Assembly (NCBI GenBank): GCA_001801515.1
Contig: MGXX01000003.1
Span: 1-40,478, forward strand
Source of the DNA: Gammaproteobacteria bacterium RIFCSPHIGHO2_12_FULL_38_11
GTDB taxonomy: Bacteria; Pseudomonadota; Gammaproteobacteria; Coxiellales; Coxiellaceae
Direction of reading: 5' to 3'
DNA: 40,478 nt
Part shown: in pieces, positions 1 through 8,543 of the stretch
Layout: each line of letters begins with the position of its first letter
How positions within the stretch are numbered: the first letter of the stretch is position 1
Notes under the pieces: model-generated
Told to the model about the DNA's origin: nothing
What the model saw: the letters and a program-made list of their open reading frames with translations, nothing else
Database searches by the model: none
Made by a program: the position numbers and the translations under genes

Positions 1-108
1 ATAATCATCACCGAAACGCGGGCGGGAGCCTGCGTGCGAACCTCGCAAAAAACAATATAATCATCACCGAAACGCGGGCGGGAGCCTGCGTGCGAACCTC
101 GCAAAAAA
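1..108. repeat. Two tandem copies of a 56-bp GC-rich repeat
   Basis: A 56-bp unit begins at 1 and again at 57. The second copy matches the first for 52 bases and then diverges in an A-rich tail. The unit holds the core CACCGAAACGCGGGCGGGAG and is much more GC-rich than its surroundings. The reverse complement of a close relative forms three tandem copies at the other end of the window (40325-40478), with the same 56-bp period. The copies are almost identical throughout, so this is a satellite-like tandem repeat and not a spacer array. It has no coding potential. Its position at the exact window edge suggests that an assembly may have broken at it. Confidence 0.9.
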
Positions 109-123
109 TCCCGCAAAAAATAA

Positions 124-152
124 TTCTCTTTTTGGAAATTCGATGGTATTAT
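124..152 (+). promoter_or_regulatory. Possible promoter of the tRNA pair
   Basis: A TATTAT hexamer at 147-152 lies 34 bases before the tRNA-Ser gene and is followed by a GC-rich stretch (GCACCCC) like the discriminator of stable-RNA promoters. The -35 position at 17-base spacing (124-129) is only TTCTCT, so the call rests mainly on the -10 and on location. Confidence 0.3.
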
Positions 153-185
153 GCACCCCTAACTAAAAACAAGATATAAGGTTTA

Positions 186-275
186 GGAGAAGTGGCCGAG
201 TGGTCGAAGGCGCTCCCCTGCTAAGGGAGTATGGGGCCAAAAGTCTCATCGAGGGTTCAAATCCCTCCTTCTCCG
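186..275 (+). tRNA. tRNA-Ser (anticodon GCT)
   Basis: The sequence folds as a class II tRNA. The 7-bp acceptor stem pairs 186-192 (GGAGAAG) with 268-274, with discriminator G at 275. The anticodon arm has a CTCCC/GGGAG stem and anticodon GCT at 220-222, reading AGC/AGU. A long variable arm and a GGTTCAAATC T-loop follow. CCA is not encoded. The gene is 9 bases upstream of tRNA-Arg, so the two are probably co-transcribed and share the terminator at 371-394. Confidence 0.95.
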
Positions 276-284
276 TAATAAATT

Positions 285-361
285 GCGCCCGTAGCTCAGC
301 TGGATAGAGTGTCTGGCTACGAACTAGAAGGTCGGGAGTTCGAATCTCTCCGGGCGCACCA
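285..361 (+). tRNA. tRNA-Arg (anticodon ACG)
   Basis: The acceptor stem pairs 285-291 (GCGCCCG) with 351-357, the discriminator is A358, and a 3' CCA is encoded at 359-361. The anticodon ACG is at 319-321. Its A34 is expected to be deaminated to inosine by TadA, whose gene is in this window at 29324-29779, allowing decoding of CGU, CGC and CGA. The T-arm carries the usual GTTCGAATC. Confidence 0.96.
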
Positions 362-370
362 TAATACACT

Positions 371-394
371 AAAGAGGCTACGGCCTCTTTTTTT
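371..394 (+). terminator. Rho-independent terminator after the tRNA genes
   Basis: An 8-bp perfect stem pairs AAAGAGGC (371-378) with GCCTCTTT (383-390) around a TACG tetraloop and runs into TTTTTTT. It starts 10 bases after the tRNA-Arg CCA and separates the tRNAs from the following gene. Confidence 0.9.
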
Positions 395-430
395 ATAATT
401 GAAACTGCAAGCGCGCGTGGACAATTTTAT

Positions 431-1426
431 ATGCGTAAAAACCCAAACGATAATCGCTTAGTCTACTTACTTTACGACGAACCCGAAAAGCGCGCTCGTA
501 CGGGTCACGTTGCACTCTTTATTACAAAACCCAAGGCATCTCAAAGCAGCCAAGCAATAATTTATTTTTTTTCCCTCTATCACAGCTTAAAACCAGAAAA
601 ACTGCGAAATGCAAATTTATTCGGGAAATTATTATGTCGCGTTGCGTCTTATACTGTCGAATCATTCCTGCTCGAACTTATTATGCGCGGACAATCCTGG
701 GACCGTTTTGACCGCAAAGAAAAAGAAGAAGAAACAACTAAAACCCTCATCGAAACACTCACCAGCGATGAAACACTGCGAAATAAATATTTCAATAAAG
801 GAGTATATAAACACATTGTTAAATTAGACAGCACATCACTGAATATAGACGAGATAATCGCACACCTGGAACAAATCAAAAAAACAGCTTGGTGGGGAAT
901 GTTTTCACCCTTATTATCGCAACTTGTTTCTCTTAACTCAAATACACAAAATTGCTGCTCGGCGATTTCATCAGCACTTGATGCTGGAAAAACCGATATT
1001 TCAAGGCTATCAAAATTCAAGCCGCTTATTGGTTTTGTTACCTTATTTATGCTTTATTCAACACAAAAACCAATTTTAGAAAATAATCTTACGACAACAA
1101 CACTTCAAAATATAGCAATTTTATATTTGATCATTCAATGCATGTTTAGTATTCAAAACGGTTTTAATTATGCAACAGATATAATTTCCATGGCGAAAGA
1201 CAAAACGACTGTAAGCTATGCGCTTTATTCAGCTATTAATGGGTTTTCATTGTTGATTAACGCAGTGGGTTCACCGTTCACAACCAATGCCTGTTCAGCA
1301 CTTTTTAAATTTCCAGCAAGTTTGTATCGAGAAATAATGTCAATGCCTGGAAGCGCGGAATCAGAACTGCGTAGTTTTACAGATGATTCGGGAACTGAGT
1401 TTACTGTTGCAAAACCATTTCCTTAA
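431..1426 (+). CDS. Unknown 331-residue membrane protein with a possible His...Cys papain-like site
   Basis: I do not recognise this protein by family. Visible features are a soluble N-terminal part of about 195 residues followed by three hydrophobic segments (about 198-212, 226-247 and 262-281) that could be membrane helices, and a short polar tail. The N-terminal part has TGHVALFI with His26, a long charged region around 92-130, and a LNSNTQNCCSAISSAL stretch with Asn174-Cys175-Cys176. A His near a first strand, followed much later by an Asn-Cys at the start of a helix, is the order seen in circularly permuted papain-like folds (PPPDE, LRAT, YiiX) and in some secreted proteins of Legionellales. 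That link is my inference. The ATG at 431 has only a weak ribosome site. The gene stands alone on the + strand after the tRNA terminator; the hairpin at 1590-1613 could end its transcript. Confidence 0.7.
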   Translation: MRKNPNDNRLVYLLYDEPEKRARTGHVALFITKPKASQSSQAIIYFFSLYHSLKPEKLRNANLFGKLLCRVASYTVESFLLELIMRGQSWDRFDRKEKEEETTKTLIETLTSDETLRNKYFNKGVYKHIVKLDSTSLNIDEIIAHLEQIKKTAWWGMFSPLLSQLVSLNSNTQNCCSAISSALDAGKTDISRLSKFKPLIGFVTLFMLYSTQKPILENNLTTTTLQNIAILYLIIQCMFSIQNGFNYATDIISMAKDKTTVSYALYSAINGFSLLINAVGSPFTTNACSALFKFPASLYREIMSMPGSAESELRSFTDDSGTEFTVAKPFP

Positions 1427-1442
1427 AAATAATTCATCGCGA

Positions 1443-1538
1443 TGGCGTGAGATTTAAATGTTTTGATTGAGAAAATGTGAAGGAATGCTTATTGCATTTC
1501 GAACATTTTCGAATGAAAAACATTTAAAGATCACGTCA
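1443..1538. repeat. Imperfect inverted repeat (about 96 bp) between the unknown gene and typA
   Basis: The left arm (1443-1488) and right arm (1494-1538) are imperfect reverse complements around a TTATT loop at 1489-1493. Matching blocks are CGTGA with TCACG, TTTAAATGTTTT with AAAACATTTAAA, AAAATGT with ACATTTT, and AATGC with GCATT. No credible gene lies in the 190-base gap. It could be a degenerate palindromic mobile element or a structured RNA. Confidence 0.6.
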
Positions 1539-1561
1539 TATTGGGCGATCAGTTGTACGAT

Positions 1562-1579
1562 TTATTTCGTACCTGTTCC
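1562..1579 (-). repeat. Copy of a short GGAACAGGTACGAAATAA repeat
   Basis: On the minus strand this reads GGAACAGGTACGAAATAA. The same 18-base string, with one base different, is at 6033-6050, and a palindromic version is at 38709-38742. Three occurrences in 40 kb, all outside or at the edges of genes, mark it as a dispersed repeat. Confidence 0.75.
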
Positions 1580-1589
1580 CAAGCATCGC

Positions 1590-1613
1590 GCGAGGGCTAT
1601 CGCCCTCGCTTTT
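1590..1613 (+). terminator. Hairpin with U-run between converging genes
   Basis: GCGAGGGC (1590-1597) pairs perfectly with GCCCTCGC (1602-1609) around a TATC loop and is followed on the + strand by TTTT. It lies 3 bases past the typA stop codon on the other strand. It has a T-run only in the + direction, so it best fits termination of the + strand gene, but the stem could also protect or end the typA transcript. Confidence 0.6.
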
Positions 1614-1616
1614 GTG

Positions 1617-3425
1617 CTACTTACTCGCCCGCTTGCGATCGGTTTCCTTCAAGAACTTTTTACGAATACGAATTGATTTTGGCGTTACTTCAACCAATTC
1701 ATCATCATCAATAAACGCCACAGCACGCTCAAGTGACATCACCATCGGCGGCGTTAGGATTATATTTTCATCTGAACCCGATGCGCGCATATTCGTTAAT
1801 TGCTTTTCCTTCGTTGCATTCACCACCAAGTCATTTTCACGGGTATGCAGTCCAACAATCATCCCTTCATACACATCCGTTTGTGGGCCGACAAATAATG
1901 CACCACGCTCCTGTAGCGCATATAATCCAAATGCACGTGTAATACCCGAACAATTACAAATTAATACACCACGATGACGCGTTTTCATTACTTTATTTTT
2001 TACAGGGCCATAATGATCAAACACGTGATGCATCACACCAGAACCCGACGTTAATGTTAAAAATTTGGTTTGAAAACCAATTAATCCGCGTGTTGGCATT
2101 ATGTAATCCAAACGCACACGGCCTTTTCCATCTGGCATCATGTTTTTTAATTCCGCCTGACGATCCGCTAAATATTGCATAATCGTACCTTGATCGGTTT
2201 CAACTACGTCAATAATTAATTGCTCGTAAGGCTCACACATCACCCCATCGATTTCTTTTTGAATTACTTTAGGACGTGAAACAGATAATTCAAACCCTTC
2301 ACGACGCATATTTTCAATTAAAATAGATAAATGTAATTCACCGCGACCAGAAACAATATATTCATCAGACGCATCACTTTCTTCAACACGCAGCGCCACG
2401 TTTGCAATTAATTCACGTTGTAGACGATCGCCAATTTGTCGACTCGTCACATATTTGCCTTCTTTTCCAGCAAAAGGTGAATTATTCACAGAGAATGTCA
2501 TGCTGACAGTAGGTTCATCAACCGTTAATGCTGGCATTGCTTCAACTTTTTCTGGTGCGCAGAACGTATCAGAAATTCGCAAGTTATCGATACCCGTTAC
2601 CGAAATAATATCACCGGCAGATGCCATCGGAATTTCACGGCGCTCGAAGCCAATGGTTTGAAATAATTGTAAGATACGACCTGGCCTTGTTTTTCCATGC
2701 ATATCAATCACAGTCACATTTGTGTTTGGTTTAATTGTTCCACGTGTTACGCGACCAATACCAATTGCACCCACATAACTTGAATAGTCGATCGCGCTGA
2801 CTTGCATTTGAAATGGACCGTTGGTGTCGACATCAGGTGGCGGTACTTTATCAATAATTGTCTGAAATAAATAATCCATATTTTCTGTTTTGACTGTTGG
2901 ATCTGATGTTGCGTAGCCTTGAATTGCCGAAGTAAAAACAATTGGAAAATCCAATTGTTCATCCGTTGCATCAAGGCTGACAAATAGATCAAATACCTGA
3001 TCAACACACCAGTCAGGTCGCGCACCATCACGATCAATTTTATTAACCACAACAATGGGTTTCAATCCCCAAGAAAATGCTTTTTGTGTTACGAATCGTG
3101 TTTGTGGCATGGGACCATCAACAGCGTCAATTAACAGTGCCACTGAATCTACCATCGATAAAATACGTTCCACTTCTCCACCAAAATCGGCATGGCCTGG
3201 TGTGTCAACAATATTGATATGATAATCGTGCCAACGAATCGCCGTATTCTTGGCCAAAATGGTAATGCCCCGCTCACGCTCCAAATCATTGGAATCCATC
3301 ATGCGTTCAGACAACTCTTCACGCTCATTAAATGTACCAGATTGTTGTAATAGCTTATCCACCAGGGTTGTTTTGCCATGATCGACATGGGCGATAATTG
3401 CGATGTTGCGAATATGCGATACCAT
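1617..3425 (-). CDS. typA: Ribosome-associated translational GTPase BipA/TypA
   Basis: The 602-residue product matches the BipA/TypA family (about 605 residues in enterobacteria), an EF-G-like GTPase that binds 70S ribosomes and assists 50S assembly and growth under cold or other stress. The G domain has AHVDHGKT (12-19), the switch [20 protein letters not shown] and a TSAI-type G5. It is followed by an EF-Tu-like beta barrel, two alpha/beta domains and the family-specific C-terminal region ([31 protein letters not shown]). The ATG at 3425 has a GAGTGAG ribosome site. The WecA-like gene lies 48 bases upstream in the same direction. Assignment is firm. Confidence 0.97.
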   Translation of the reverse strand: MVSHIRNIAIIAHVDHGKTTLVDKLLQQSGTFNEREELSERMMDSNDLERERGITILAKNTAIRWHDYHINIVDTPGHADFGGEVERILSMVDSVALLIDAVDGPMPQTRFVTQKAFSWGLKPIVVVNKIDRDGARPDWCVDQVFDLFVSLDATDEQLDFPIVFTSAIQGYATSDPTVKTENMDYLFQTIIDKVPPPDVDTNGPFQMQVSAIDYSSYVGAIGIGRVTRGTIKPNTNVTVIDMHGKTRPGRILQLFQTIGFERREIPMASAGDIISVTGIDNLRISDTFCAPEKVEAMPALTVDEPTVSMTFSVNNSPFAGKEGKYVTSRQIGDRLQRELIANVALRVEESDASDEYIVSGRGELHLSILIENMRREGFELSVSRPKVIQKEIDGVMCEPYEQLIIDVVETDQGTIMQYLADRQAELKNMMPDGKGRVRLDYIMPTRGLIGFQTKFLTLTSGSGVMHHVFDHYGPVKNKVMKTRHRGVLICNCSGITRAFGLYALQERGALFVGPQTDVYEGMIVGLHTRENDLVVNATKEKQLTNMRASGSDENIILTPPMVMSLERAVAFIDDDELVEVTPKSIRIRKKFLKETDRKRASK

Positions 3426-3473
3426 AACTCACTCTTTTTATAGGTTAAAGGGGGGCAATATACAGTAATTGAC

Positions 3474-4604
3474 TTATATGTTCAACTCAGAACCCCGAGC
3501 GTTAGCGAGTGGAGGCGACGAAGAATGAGCCGAATTTAAATGCATACGCCATGATATTAAAAAATAGACTGCAAAGACGGCACAAAAAATGAGCAGCTGC
3601 CAAAATTCTCTGATGTGTTTGTTTGCCAAGAAAAACCCCCATAATCCAAATGCGATCGATAATACAAACAATAAAAATGTAACCGTACTTAATCGCAAAC
3701 CCCGATCAAATAATAAATAATGCAAATGATCACGGCTGCCAGCAAAAGCAGATTTCCCGGTCATGACACGATGCAATAGAACGGTACATAAATCGTAAAG
3801 CGGATAAGCCAACACCCACAAAACAGTGACTAAATTAAAACCCTTAATTGGGTGGGTTTGTGATAAAAAAAGTTGCGATAAATATAATGCAAACCAAGCA
3901 ATCACAAACCCAGCAAACGTGCTGCCAGCATCGCCAAAAAAAATACTGGCGTGTTTTCGCCAGGGTAACGGCATATTAAAAAATAAAAAAACACAAAGGG
4001 TAGCGAAAAAAAATAATAACAAGGCAGCGTCTTCTCCTTGGTGAAACATAAAATTGTAATAAGCAAGCATTAATGCTTCACCCAGTATAATTAGCCCTGC
4101 CAATCCATCGTGACCATCAATCATATTAATAGCATTAATAAACCCTAAAACAATAAAAATAGTTAGTAAATAGGACCAAATACCAATACCTAAATTTAAA
4201 TTACCGAAAAAGAATAAATTACCCAAATGATCAAGCGAAATATGTCCCCAGACAATTAAAAAAAGTGTTGCTAAACACTGCCCCACTAAACGAATGCGTG
4301 GCGTTAATTCTTTAAAATCATCCATCACACCAATTAACATTAAAACGGCTGAACCCGCTAATAATCCGCGATAATCGCTTAATGAAATATTAAAAGAAAG
4401 TAATGCAAAACAAAACCCTAAAAAAACAGCGATGCCACCAATTAACGGCACTGCATTCAGATGTTTTTTTCTCCCGCCTGGAATATCAACTAAACCAATA
4501 TGCACTGCAATAGGTTTCAATAATTGAATACAAAATAATGTTGTGAAAATACCAATGCAGGCGCTGGCCAAAAAAGAAAATAAATTAATATGCGTAATAG
4601 GCAT
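3474..4604 (-). CDS. WecA-family undecaprenyl-phosphate sugar-1-phosphate transferase
   Basis: This polytopic enzyme transfers a sugar-1-phosphate (GlcNAc-1-P in WecA) from UDP-sugar to undecaprenyl phosphate at the inner membrane, the first step of many O-antigen or enterobacterial common antigen pathways. Family signatures are visible: PLIGGIAVFLG, the Asp-rich MDDFKELTPRIRL, NMIDGHDGLAGL, FFGDAGST and the basic RDHLHYLLFDRG loop. About ten hydrophobic segments fit the family. I chose the ATG at 4604 (376 residues), because homologues begin just before the first helix; an ATG at 4646 with a GGA site and a GTG at 4700 are in frame. The last residues (PPLANARGSE) are encoded by a dispersed repeat at 3486-3527, so the C-terminus looks captured. 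No other polysaccharide gene is adjacent, so the sugar cannot be named. Confidence 0.88.
   Translation of the reverse strand: MPITHINLFSFLASACIGIFTTLFCIQLLKPIAVHIGLVDIPGGRKKHLNAVPLIGGIAVFLGFCFALLSFNISLSDYRGLLAGSAVLMLIGVMDDFKELTPRIRLVGQCLATLFLIVWGHISLDHLGNLFFFGNLNLGIGIWSYLLTIFIVLGFINAINMIDGHDGLAGLIILGEALMLAYYNFMFHQGEDAALLLFFFATLCVFLFFNMPLPWRKHASIFFGDAGSTFAGFVIAWFALYLSQLFLSQTHPIKGFNLVTVLWVLAYPLYDLCTVLLHRVMTGKSAFAGSRDHLHYLLFDRGLRLSTVTFLLFVLSIAFGLWGFFLANKHIREFWQLLIFCAVFAVYFLISWRMHLNSAHSSSPPLANARGSELNI
3486..3527. repeat. Dispersed repeat (family A) forming the 3' end of the WecA-like gene
   Basis: The sequence CTCAGAACCCCGAGCGTTAG, continuing with CGAGTGGAGGCGACGAAGAATG, matches the left arm of the inverted repeat at 22849-22962 with four differences in 42 bases, and an interrupted copy is at 6009-6070. 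It lies inside the coding region and is read as the terminal residues ending ANARGSE. Confidence 0.85.
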
Positions 4605-4706
4605 TTGTTTTTCTGCTAAATAATAATTAAAAAGGATTTTGTACATGTTCCATAACAAGTTGTCTGCAGGAATACCAAGAAGTCTGGAGACGATATACAC
4701 AACAAT

Positions 4707-4712
4707 AATATA
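4707..4712 (-). promoter_or_regulatory. Possible -10 box upstream of the WecA-like gene
   Basis: On the minus strand TATATT lies just before the longest reading frame of the WecA-like gene. Transcription would begin near 4700, which would favour the downstream ATG at 4646 or 4604 over the GTG at 4700. No convincing -35 accompanies it. Confidence 0.25.
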
Positions 4713-4813
4713 ACACCACAGGTGATTTAGAATGCCATCAAAATCAATATGTTAGGGCTGTATTTTATTGTAATACACCGCATCCAGAAACCTAAGCTTA
4801 CCGCATTTTAATA

Positions 4814-5146
4814 CTAATGCGCCACTATTAAATTAGGATTTTTTGCTTCTAGTTTTGCCACTGTTTTCGCCTTGATTCCTTTCACTTTAGACAGGTCAGC
4901 CGTTGTTTTAAATGGCCCATTTTTGGTGCGGTACATGATGATTGCATTGGCTTTTGCTGGTCCTACGCCTTTTAGTGAAGTTAGCTGCGTTACATCTGCG
5001 TGGTTTATATCCACAGGCTGTGTCGCGATTTTAGCCCCAGCATGTCTACCATGATGATTTGGATTCACAGCATTTAGATCAACTGCAAACGATAAATTTG
5101 AAAATAATAATAATGCTGCAACACACGTAAAAATAAGACGTTTCAT
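4814..5146 (-). CDS. ComEA-like secreted helix-hairpin-helix protein
   Basis: The 110-residue product starts with a signal peptide (MKRLIFTCVAALLLFSNLSFA, cleavage after residue 21 or so). It ends with a tandem helix-hairpin-helix domain: VDINHADVTQLTSLKGVGPA, then KANAIIMYRTKNGPFKTTADL and KVKGIKAKTVAKL. This is the ComEA arrangement, a DNA-binding protein of the periplasm that in naturally competent bacteria pulls in incoming DNA. The ATG at 5146 is chosen because it follows a strong AGGAGA ribosome site and opens the signal peptide; the longer frame from 5188 lacks both. No other competence gene is nearby. Short ComEA-like proteins can be taken up in competence, but a role here is inferred. 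Confidence 0.88.
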   Translation of the reverse strand: MKRLIFTCVAALLLFSNLSFAVDLNAVNPNHHGRHAGAKIATQPVDINHADVTQLTSLKGVGPAKANAIIMYRTKNGPFKTTADLSKVKGIKAKTVAKLEAKNPNLIVAH

Positions 5147-5236
5147 AAAATCTCCTGAAGTAAATGAATACCATAAAACGATGTTCATTCTAGTGGAAAT
5201 TTGATTTCTTGCAATACCGTGTTTTTGAGACAGGAA

Positions 5237-5932
5237 TCAGTGATTATGCGCTGATAAAAGTTTAGCTGGATCAGCCACCCCTGTAATGGATCGCCCTATC
5301 ACCAAATAATCTGCCCCAGCAGCAAATGCTGCTTTCGGCGTCATGACGCGTTTTTGATCTTGATTCTCATCAACTTCTAAACGAATACCGGGTGTTACTA
5401 ATAAAAAATCCTTACCCAATGCTTGTCGCAATAACGCTGCTTCATGTGCCGAACAAACAACACCATCGAGTCTATATTCTTTAGCGGCTTTTGCAAATTT
5501 CAATACGGTATTTTCAACAGAATCTGCTACACCTAACCATTTTAAATATTGCTCATCCAAACTCGTTAATAATGTGACACCGATCAACAAGGGTTGCGGA
5601 GAAAATTGATCGACCGCACGACGTGCTGCTTTCATCATCTCTATGCCACCAGACACATGAATGCTCATCATCCATACACCCAATTCTGCAGCGGCAGTGC
5701 ACGCATCCGCAACGGTGTTTGGAATATCGTGAAATTTTAAATCGAGAAAAATAGAAAAACCCTTTTGAATTAATTCACGCACATAATCAGGACCCAGGCG
5801 TGTAAATAAATGTTTTCCAATTTTTAAAATACATAATTTAGGATTGACACGAGAAACAAATTGATCAGCGGATTTTTTATCAGAAAAGTCGAGTGCGACG
5901 ATAATTTTGGGAAGATGTGTTTTTGAATTCAT
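5237..5932 (-). CDS. pyrF: Orotidine 5'-phosphate decarboxylase
   Basis: PyrF performs the last step of UMP synthesis, decarboxylating OMP in the cytoplasm. The 231-residue length is normal. IIVALDF opens the first strand, the catalytic DLKFHDIPNTV motif carries the Asp-Lys-Asp charge network, and the phosphate-binding end (VTPGIRL, then GADYLVIGRSIT) is intact. The ATG at 5932 has a strong GGAGG site. It is followed 90 bases later by the ComEA-like gene, and preceded by the repeat-filled gap after rpsA. Confidence 0.97.
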   Translation of the reverse strand: MNSKTHLPKIIVALDFSDKKSADQFVSRVNPKLCILKIGKHLFTRLGPDYVRELIQKGFSIFLDLKFHDIPNTVADACTAAAELGVWMMSIHVSGGIEMMKAARRAVDQFSPQPLLIGVTLLTSLDEQYLKWLGVADSVENTVLKFAKAAKEYRLDGVVCSAHEAALLRQALGKDFLLVTPGIRLEVDENQDQKRVMTPKAAFAAGADYLVIGRSITGVADPAKLLSAHNH

Positions 5933-6008
5933 TATTGCCTCCAGTTATTGATACTTGGAGCTTTATGTTTTTCGCGTTGGGACAGAGCAATGTGAATTTA
6001 ATTCACGT

Positions 6009-6070
6009 GCTCCGTCGCTTCCACTCGCTAAAGAACAGGTACGAAATAAGTCTAACGCTCGAGGCTCCGA
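6009..6070. repeat. Family A repeat interrupted by the short GAACAGG repeat
   Basis: GCTCCGTCGCTTCCACTCGCT (6009-6029) and ACGCTCGAGGCTCCGA (6055-6070) together equal the right arm of the inverted repeat at 22925-22961 with few differences. Between them are about 24 extra bases containing GAACAGGTACGAAATAAG (6033-6050), the second dispersed repeat of this window. The simplest reading is insertion of one small element into another. The site fills the rpsA-pyrF gap. Confidence 0.8.
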
Positions 6071-6077
6071 ACGATTT

Positions 6078-7763
6078 TTATTTCTGCATCTGTTCCTTCA
6101 ACAAATCACCCAGGGTTGTTTTTGTTGGTGCATCACCACCGACACTGCGTGAACCAGAGTCACCTTTTGGCGGTGTTTCCAATACCTTGTGTGACACATA
6201 GATTTGATGCGTTTTGCGGTCAAAGTTCACCACTTTAACATCCACTTCTTCACCCGCTTTCAACTCTTCCTGCAAATCCTTAATGCGGTCGTAACTGTAA
6301 TCTGCAATACGTAAAATACCGGTTAATTTTTCGTTTAATTGCAATACTGCCTGTTTCGCAGATACTTCATTTACGGTCGCTTTAATAATCGCATTTTTAT
6401 CTAAGCCTTCTAGGGATTCTTCAATGGGATCACCAGACAGCTGTTTAATGCCTAACGAAATACGTTCGCGTTCAGGATCAATCGCAAGAATAACCGCCTC
6501 TACTTCTTGCCCTTTTTGATAAGCTCGAACTGCTTGCTCACCCGCTTCGCTCCAAGAAATATCAGACAAATGTACCAGCCCATCAATTCCACCTGGCAAT
6601 CCAATAAATAAACCGAAATCAGTGATTGAGCAAACAGCCCCTTTTACTTTTTCGCCCACTTGGTGTTTACTTGAAAATTCACCCCATGGATTCGCTTTAC
6701 ATTGTTTGACACCCAATGAAATACGACGACGCGCCTCATCAATTTCCAACACAATCACTTCAATTTCATCATGCAAACTAACCACTTTACTTGGATGCAC
6801 ATTTTTATTTGTCCAATCCATTTCTGACATATGCACTAAACCTTCAACACCATCTTCAATTTCAACAAAACAGCCGTAATCCGTTATGTTTGTTACTTTG
6901 CCAGTAATGCGTGTGCCGGCAGGGAAACGGTTTGCAACATTATGCCAAGGATCTTCACCCAATTGTTTTAAGCCTAATGAAACACGTTGTTTTTCACGAT
7001 CAAATTTTAATACTTTTACTTTAATTTCATCGCCCACTTTTAATAATTCGCTTGGATGTTTTACGCGTTTCCATGCCATGTCTGTGATATGTAATAAACC
7101 ATCGATGCCACCTAGTTCGATAAATGCGCCGTAATCTGTGATGTTTTTAACAACACCAATCACTTCTTGACTTTCTTGTAATTCATCTAAACGAGACATA
7201 CGTTCTTCACGCGTTTCCGCTTCCATCACTGCTCGGCGAGAAACAACAACGTTATTGCGTTTTTTATCCATTTTAATTACTTTAAACTCTAATTCCTTGC
7301 CTTCCAAATAACCGGGGTCACGCACTGGTTTTACGTCAACCAATGAACCTGGTAAAAATGCACGGATAGTACCTAGATCAACCGTGAAACCACCCTTCAC
7401 GCGTTCTGTAATCGTACCCATAATAATGGTTTGCGCCTCAAATACTTTTTCTAATTGCGTCCATGCCCTAGCACGCATTGCTTTTTCATGTGATAAACGT
7501 GTTTCACCGAAACCATTTTCGGGTGACTCTAAAACAACTTCAACGATATCTCCTACATTAACTTCTTCATGCTTAAACTCAGCAATAGGGATAGGACCTT
7601 CGGATTTTAAACCGACGTTAACGGTTATAAATTCATTATCGATTGCAACGACTAAGCCTTCAAGCAAGGTGCCCTGGCGAAGATCAATTGTTTTTAAGCT
7701 TGCTTCAAATAATTCAGCGAAATTTTCTGTTGGGTGAATATTTTCAAGAATAGGTTCAGACAT
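6078..7763 (-). CDS. rpsA: 30S ribosomal protein S1
   Basis: The 561-residue product has six S1 (OB-fold) repeats in the order and spacing of E. coli S1 (557 residues), which helps the 30S subunit bind and unwind mRNA. Repeats 3 to 6 are clear from [58 protein letters not shown] and the more diverged last copy ([16 protein letters not shown]). Repeats 1 and 2 are the ribosome-binding, less RNA-active type. It lies 45 bases after cmk, an order (cmk-rpsA) that is conserved in gammaproteobacteria. The ribosome site before the ATG at 7763 is weak (TGGAAAA), as is common for rpsA, whose initiation depends on structure and autoregulation. Confidence 0.98.
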   Translation of the reverse strand: MSEPILENIHPTENFAELFEASLKTIDLRQGTLLEGLVVAIDNEFITVNVGLKSEGPIPIAEFKHEEVNVGDIVEVVLESPENGFGETRLSHEKAMRARAWTQLEKVFEAQTIIMGTITERVKGGFTVDLGTIRAFLPGSLVDVKPVRDPGYLEGKELEFKVIKMDKKRNNVVVSRRAVMEAETREERMSRLDELQESQEVIGVVKNITDYGAFIELGGIDGLLHITDMAWKRVKHPSELLKVGDEIKVKVLKFDREKQRVSLGLKQLGEDPWHNVANRFPAGTRITGKVTNITDYGCFVEIEDGVEGLVHMSEMDWTNKNVHPSKVVSLHDEIEVIVLEIDEARRRISLGVKQCKANPWGEFSSKHQVGEKVKGAVCSITDFGLFIGLPGGIDGLVHLSDISWSEAGEQAVRAYQKGQEVEAVILAIDPERERISLGIKQLSGDPIEESLEGLDKNAIIKATVNEVSAKQAVLQLNEKLTGILRIADYSYDRIKDLQEELKAGEEVDVKVVNFDRKTHQIYVSHKVLETPPKGDSGSRSVGGDAPTKTTLGDLLKEQMQK

Positions 7764-7808
7764 TTTATATTTTCCAAATAGAGCGGTTAGTTAATAATTG
7801 TTTTTAAA

Positions 7809-8495
7809 TTAAGGTAATTTAAAAACCCCTGTTGCTTTTTTAAATACTGCTTCAAAAACACCTTCTACATTCAAATGTGTTGTATCAATCAGTATGACAT
7901 TATCTGCTGGTTTTAAAGGGGCAACTGCACGATTTGAATCTCGCTCATCTCGCACCTGCAATTCTCGCAGAATGTCGGGCAGAGTAACATGCTTACCCTT
8001 TTGTTTCAACTGATTAAAGCGTCGTTTAGCACGTTCTTCAAGGCTTGCTAAAAAATAAAATTTGAGAGAGGCATCAGGGAAAACAACCGTTCCCATATCC
8101 CGACCATCTGTTACCAAGCCCGGCATTTGGCGCATCGCGCGCTGACGATCTAGTAATGCAGCACGAACAAATGGAATTGCCGAGGTAATGGATGCCATTT
8201 GACCGCAGGCTTCAGTCCTTATTTCATTTGTAATATCATGATTATTAACAACTATTTTTGCTTCATCCCCAATAGATGAGGCATGCATTTCAATTTTAAC
8301 TTGATCAATTAAGGTTCGAAGTGCCACGTGATCAGCTGGATCTATTTTCGCATTGAGAACAGCCCAACCAACAGCACGATAAATTGCACCGCTGTCTAAA
8401 AAATGCCAATTGAACTTTTTTGCGAGTAATTGCGCAATCGTACCTTTTCCGCAACCAGAGGGGCCATCAATAGTGATAACTGGAATAATATGCAT
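7809..8495 (-). CDS. cmk: Cytidylate kinase
   Basis: Cmk phosphorylates CMP and dCMP with ATP. The 228-residue protein has the P-loop GPSGCGKGT (residues 11-19), the CMP-binding LDSGAIYR, the family signature DGRDMGTVVFPDA, and RDERDSNRAVAPL near the C-terminus. I use the ATG at 8495 because homologues begin about nine residues before the P-loop; the reading frame extends to 8528 but has no ribosome site there. It is separated from the upstream sugar-acid operon by the hairpin at 8544-8590 and precedes rpsA. Confidence 0.96.
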   Translation of the reverse strand: MHIIPVITIDGPSGCGKGTIAQLLAKKFNWHFLDSGAIYRAVGWAVLNAKIDPADHVALRTLIDQVKIEMHASSIGDEAKIVVNNHDITNEIRTEACGQMASITSAIPFVRAALLDRQRAMRQMPGLVTDGRDMGTVVFPDASLKFYFLASLEERAKRRFNQLKQKGKHVTLPDILRELQVRDERDSNRAVAPLKPADNVILIDTTHLNVEGVFEAVFKKATGVFKLP

Positions 8496-8543
8496 TACAT
8501 TGCCTTTTTTTGAGGTCACTAGCTGCATATTAAAGGATATTTG

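Noticed and set aside
163..369. A 68-codon minus-strand frame reading GEIRTPDLLVRSQTLYP
   Set aside because: It is the reverse strand of the two tRNA genes, a common artefact in databases, and has no ribosome site.
1467..1977. Two + strand frames over the gap and the end of typA
   Set aside because: The first crosses the imperfect palindrome and a hairpin, and the second is antisense to typA. Neither has a ribosome site or a protein-like composition.
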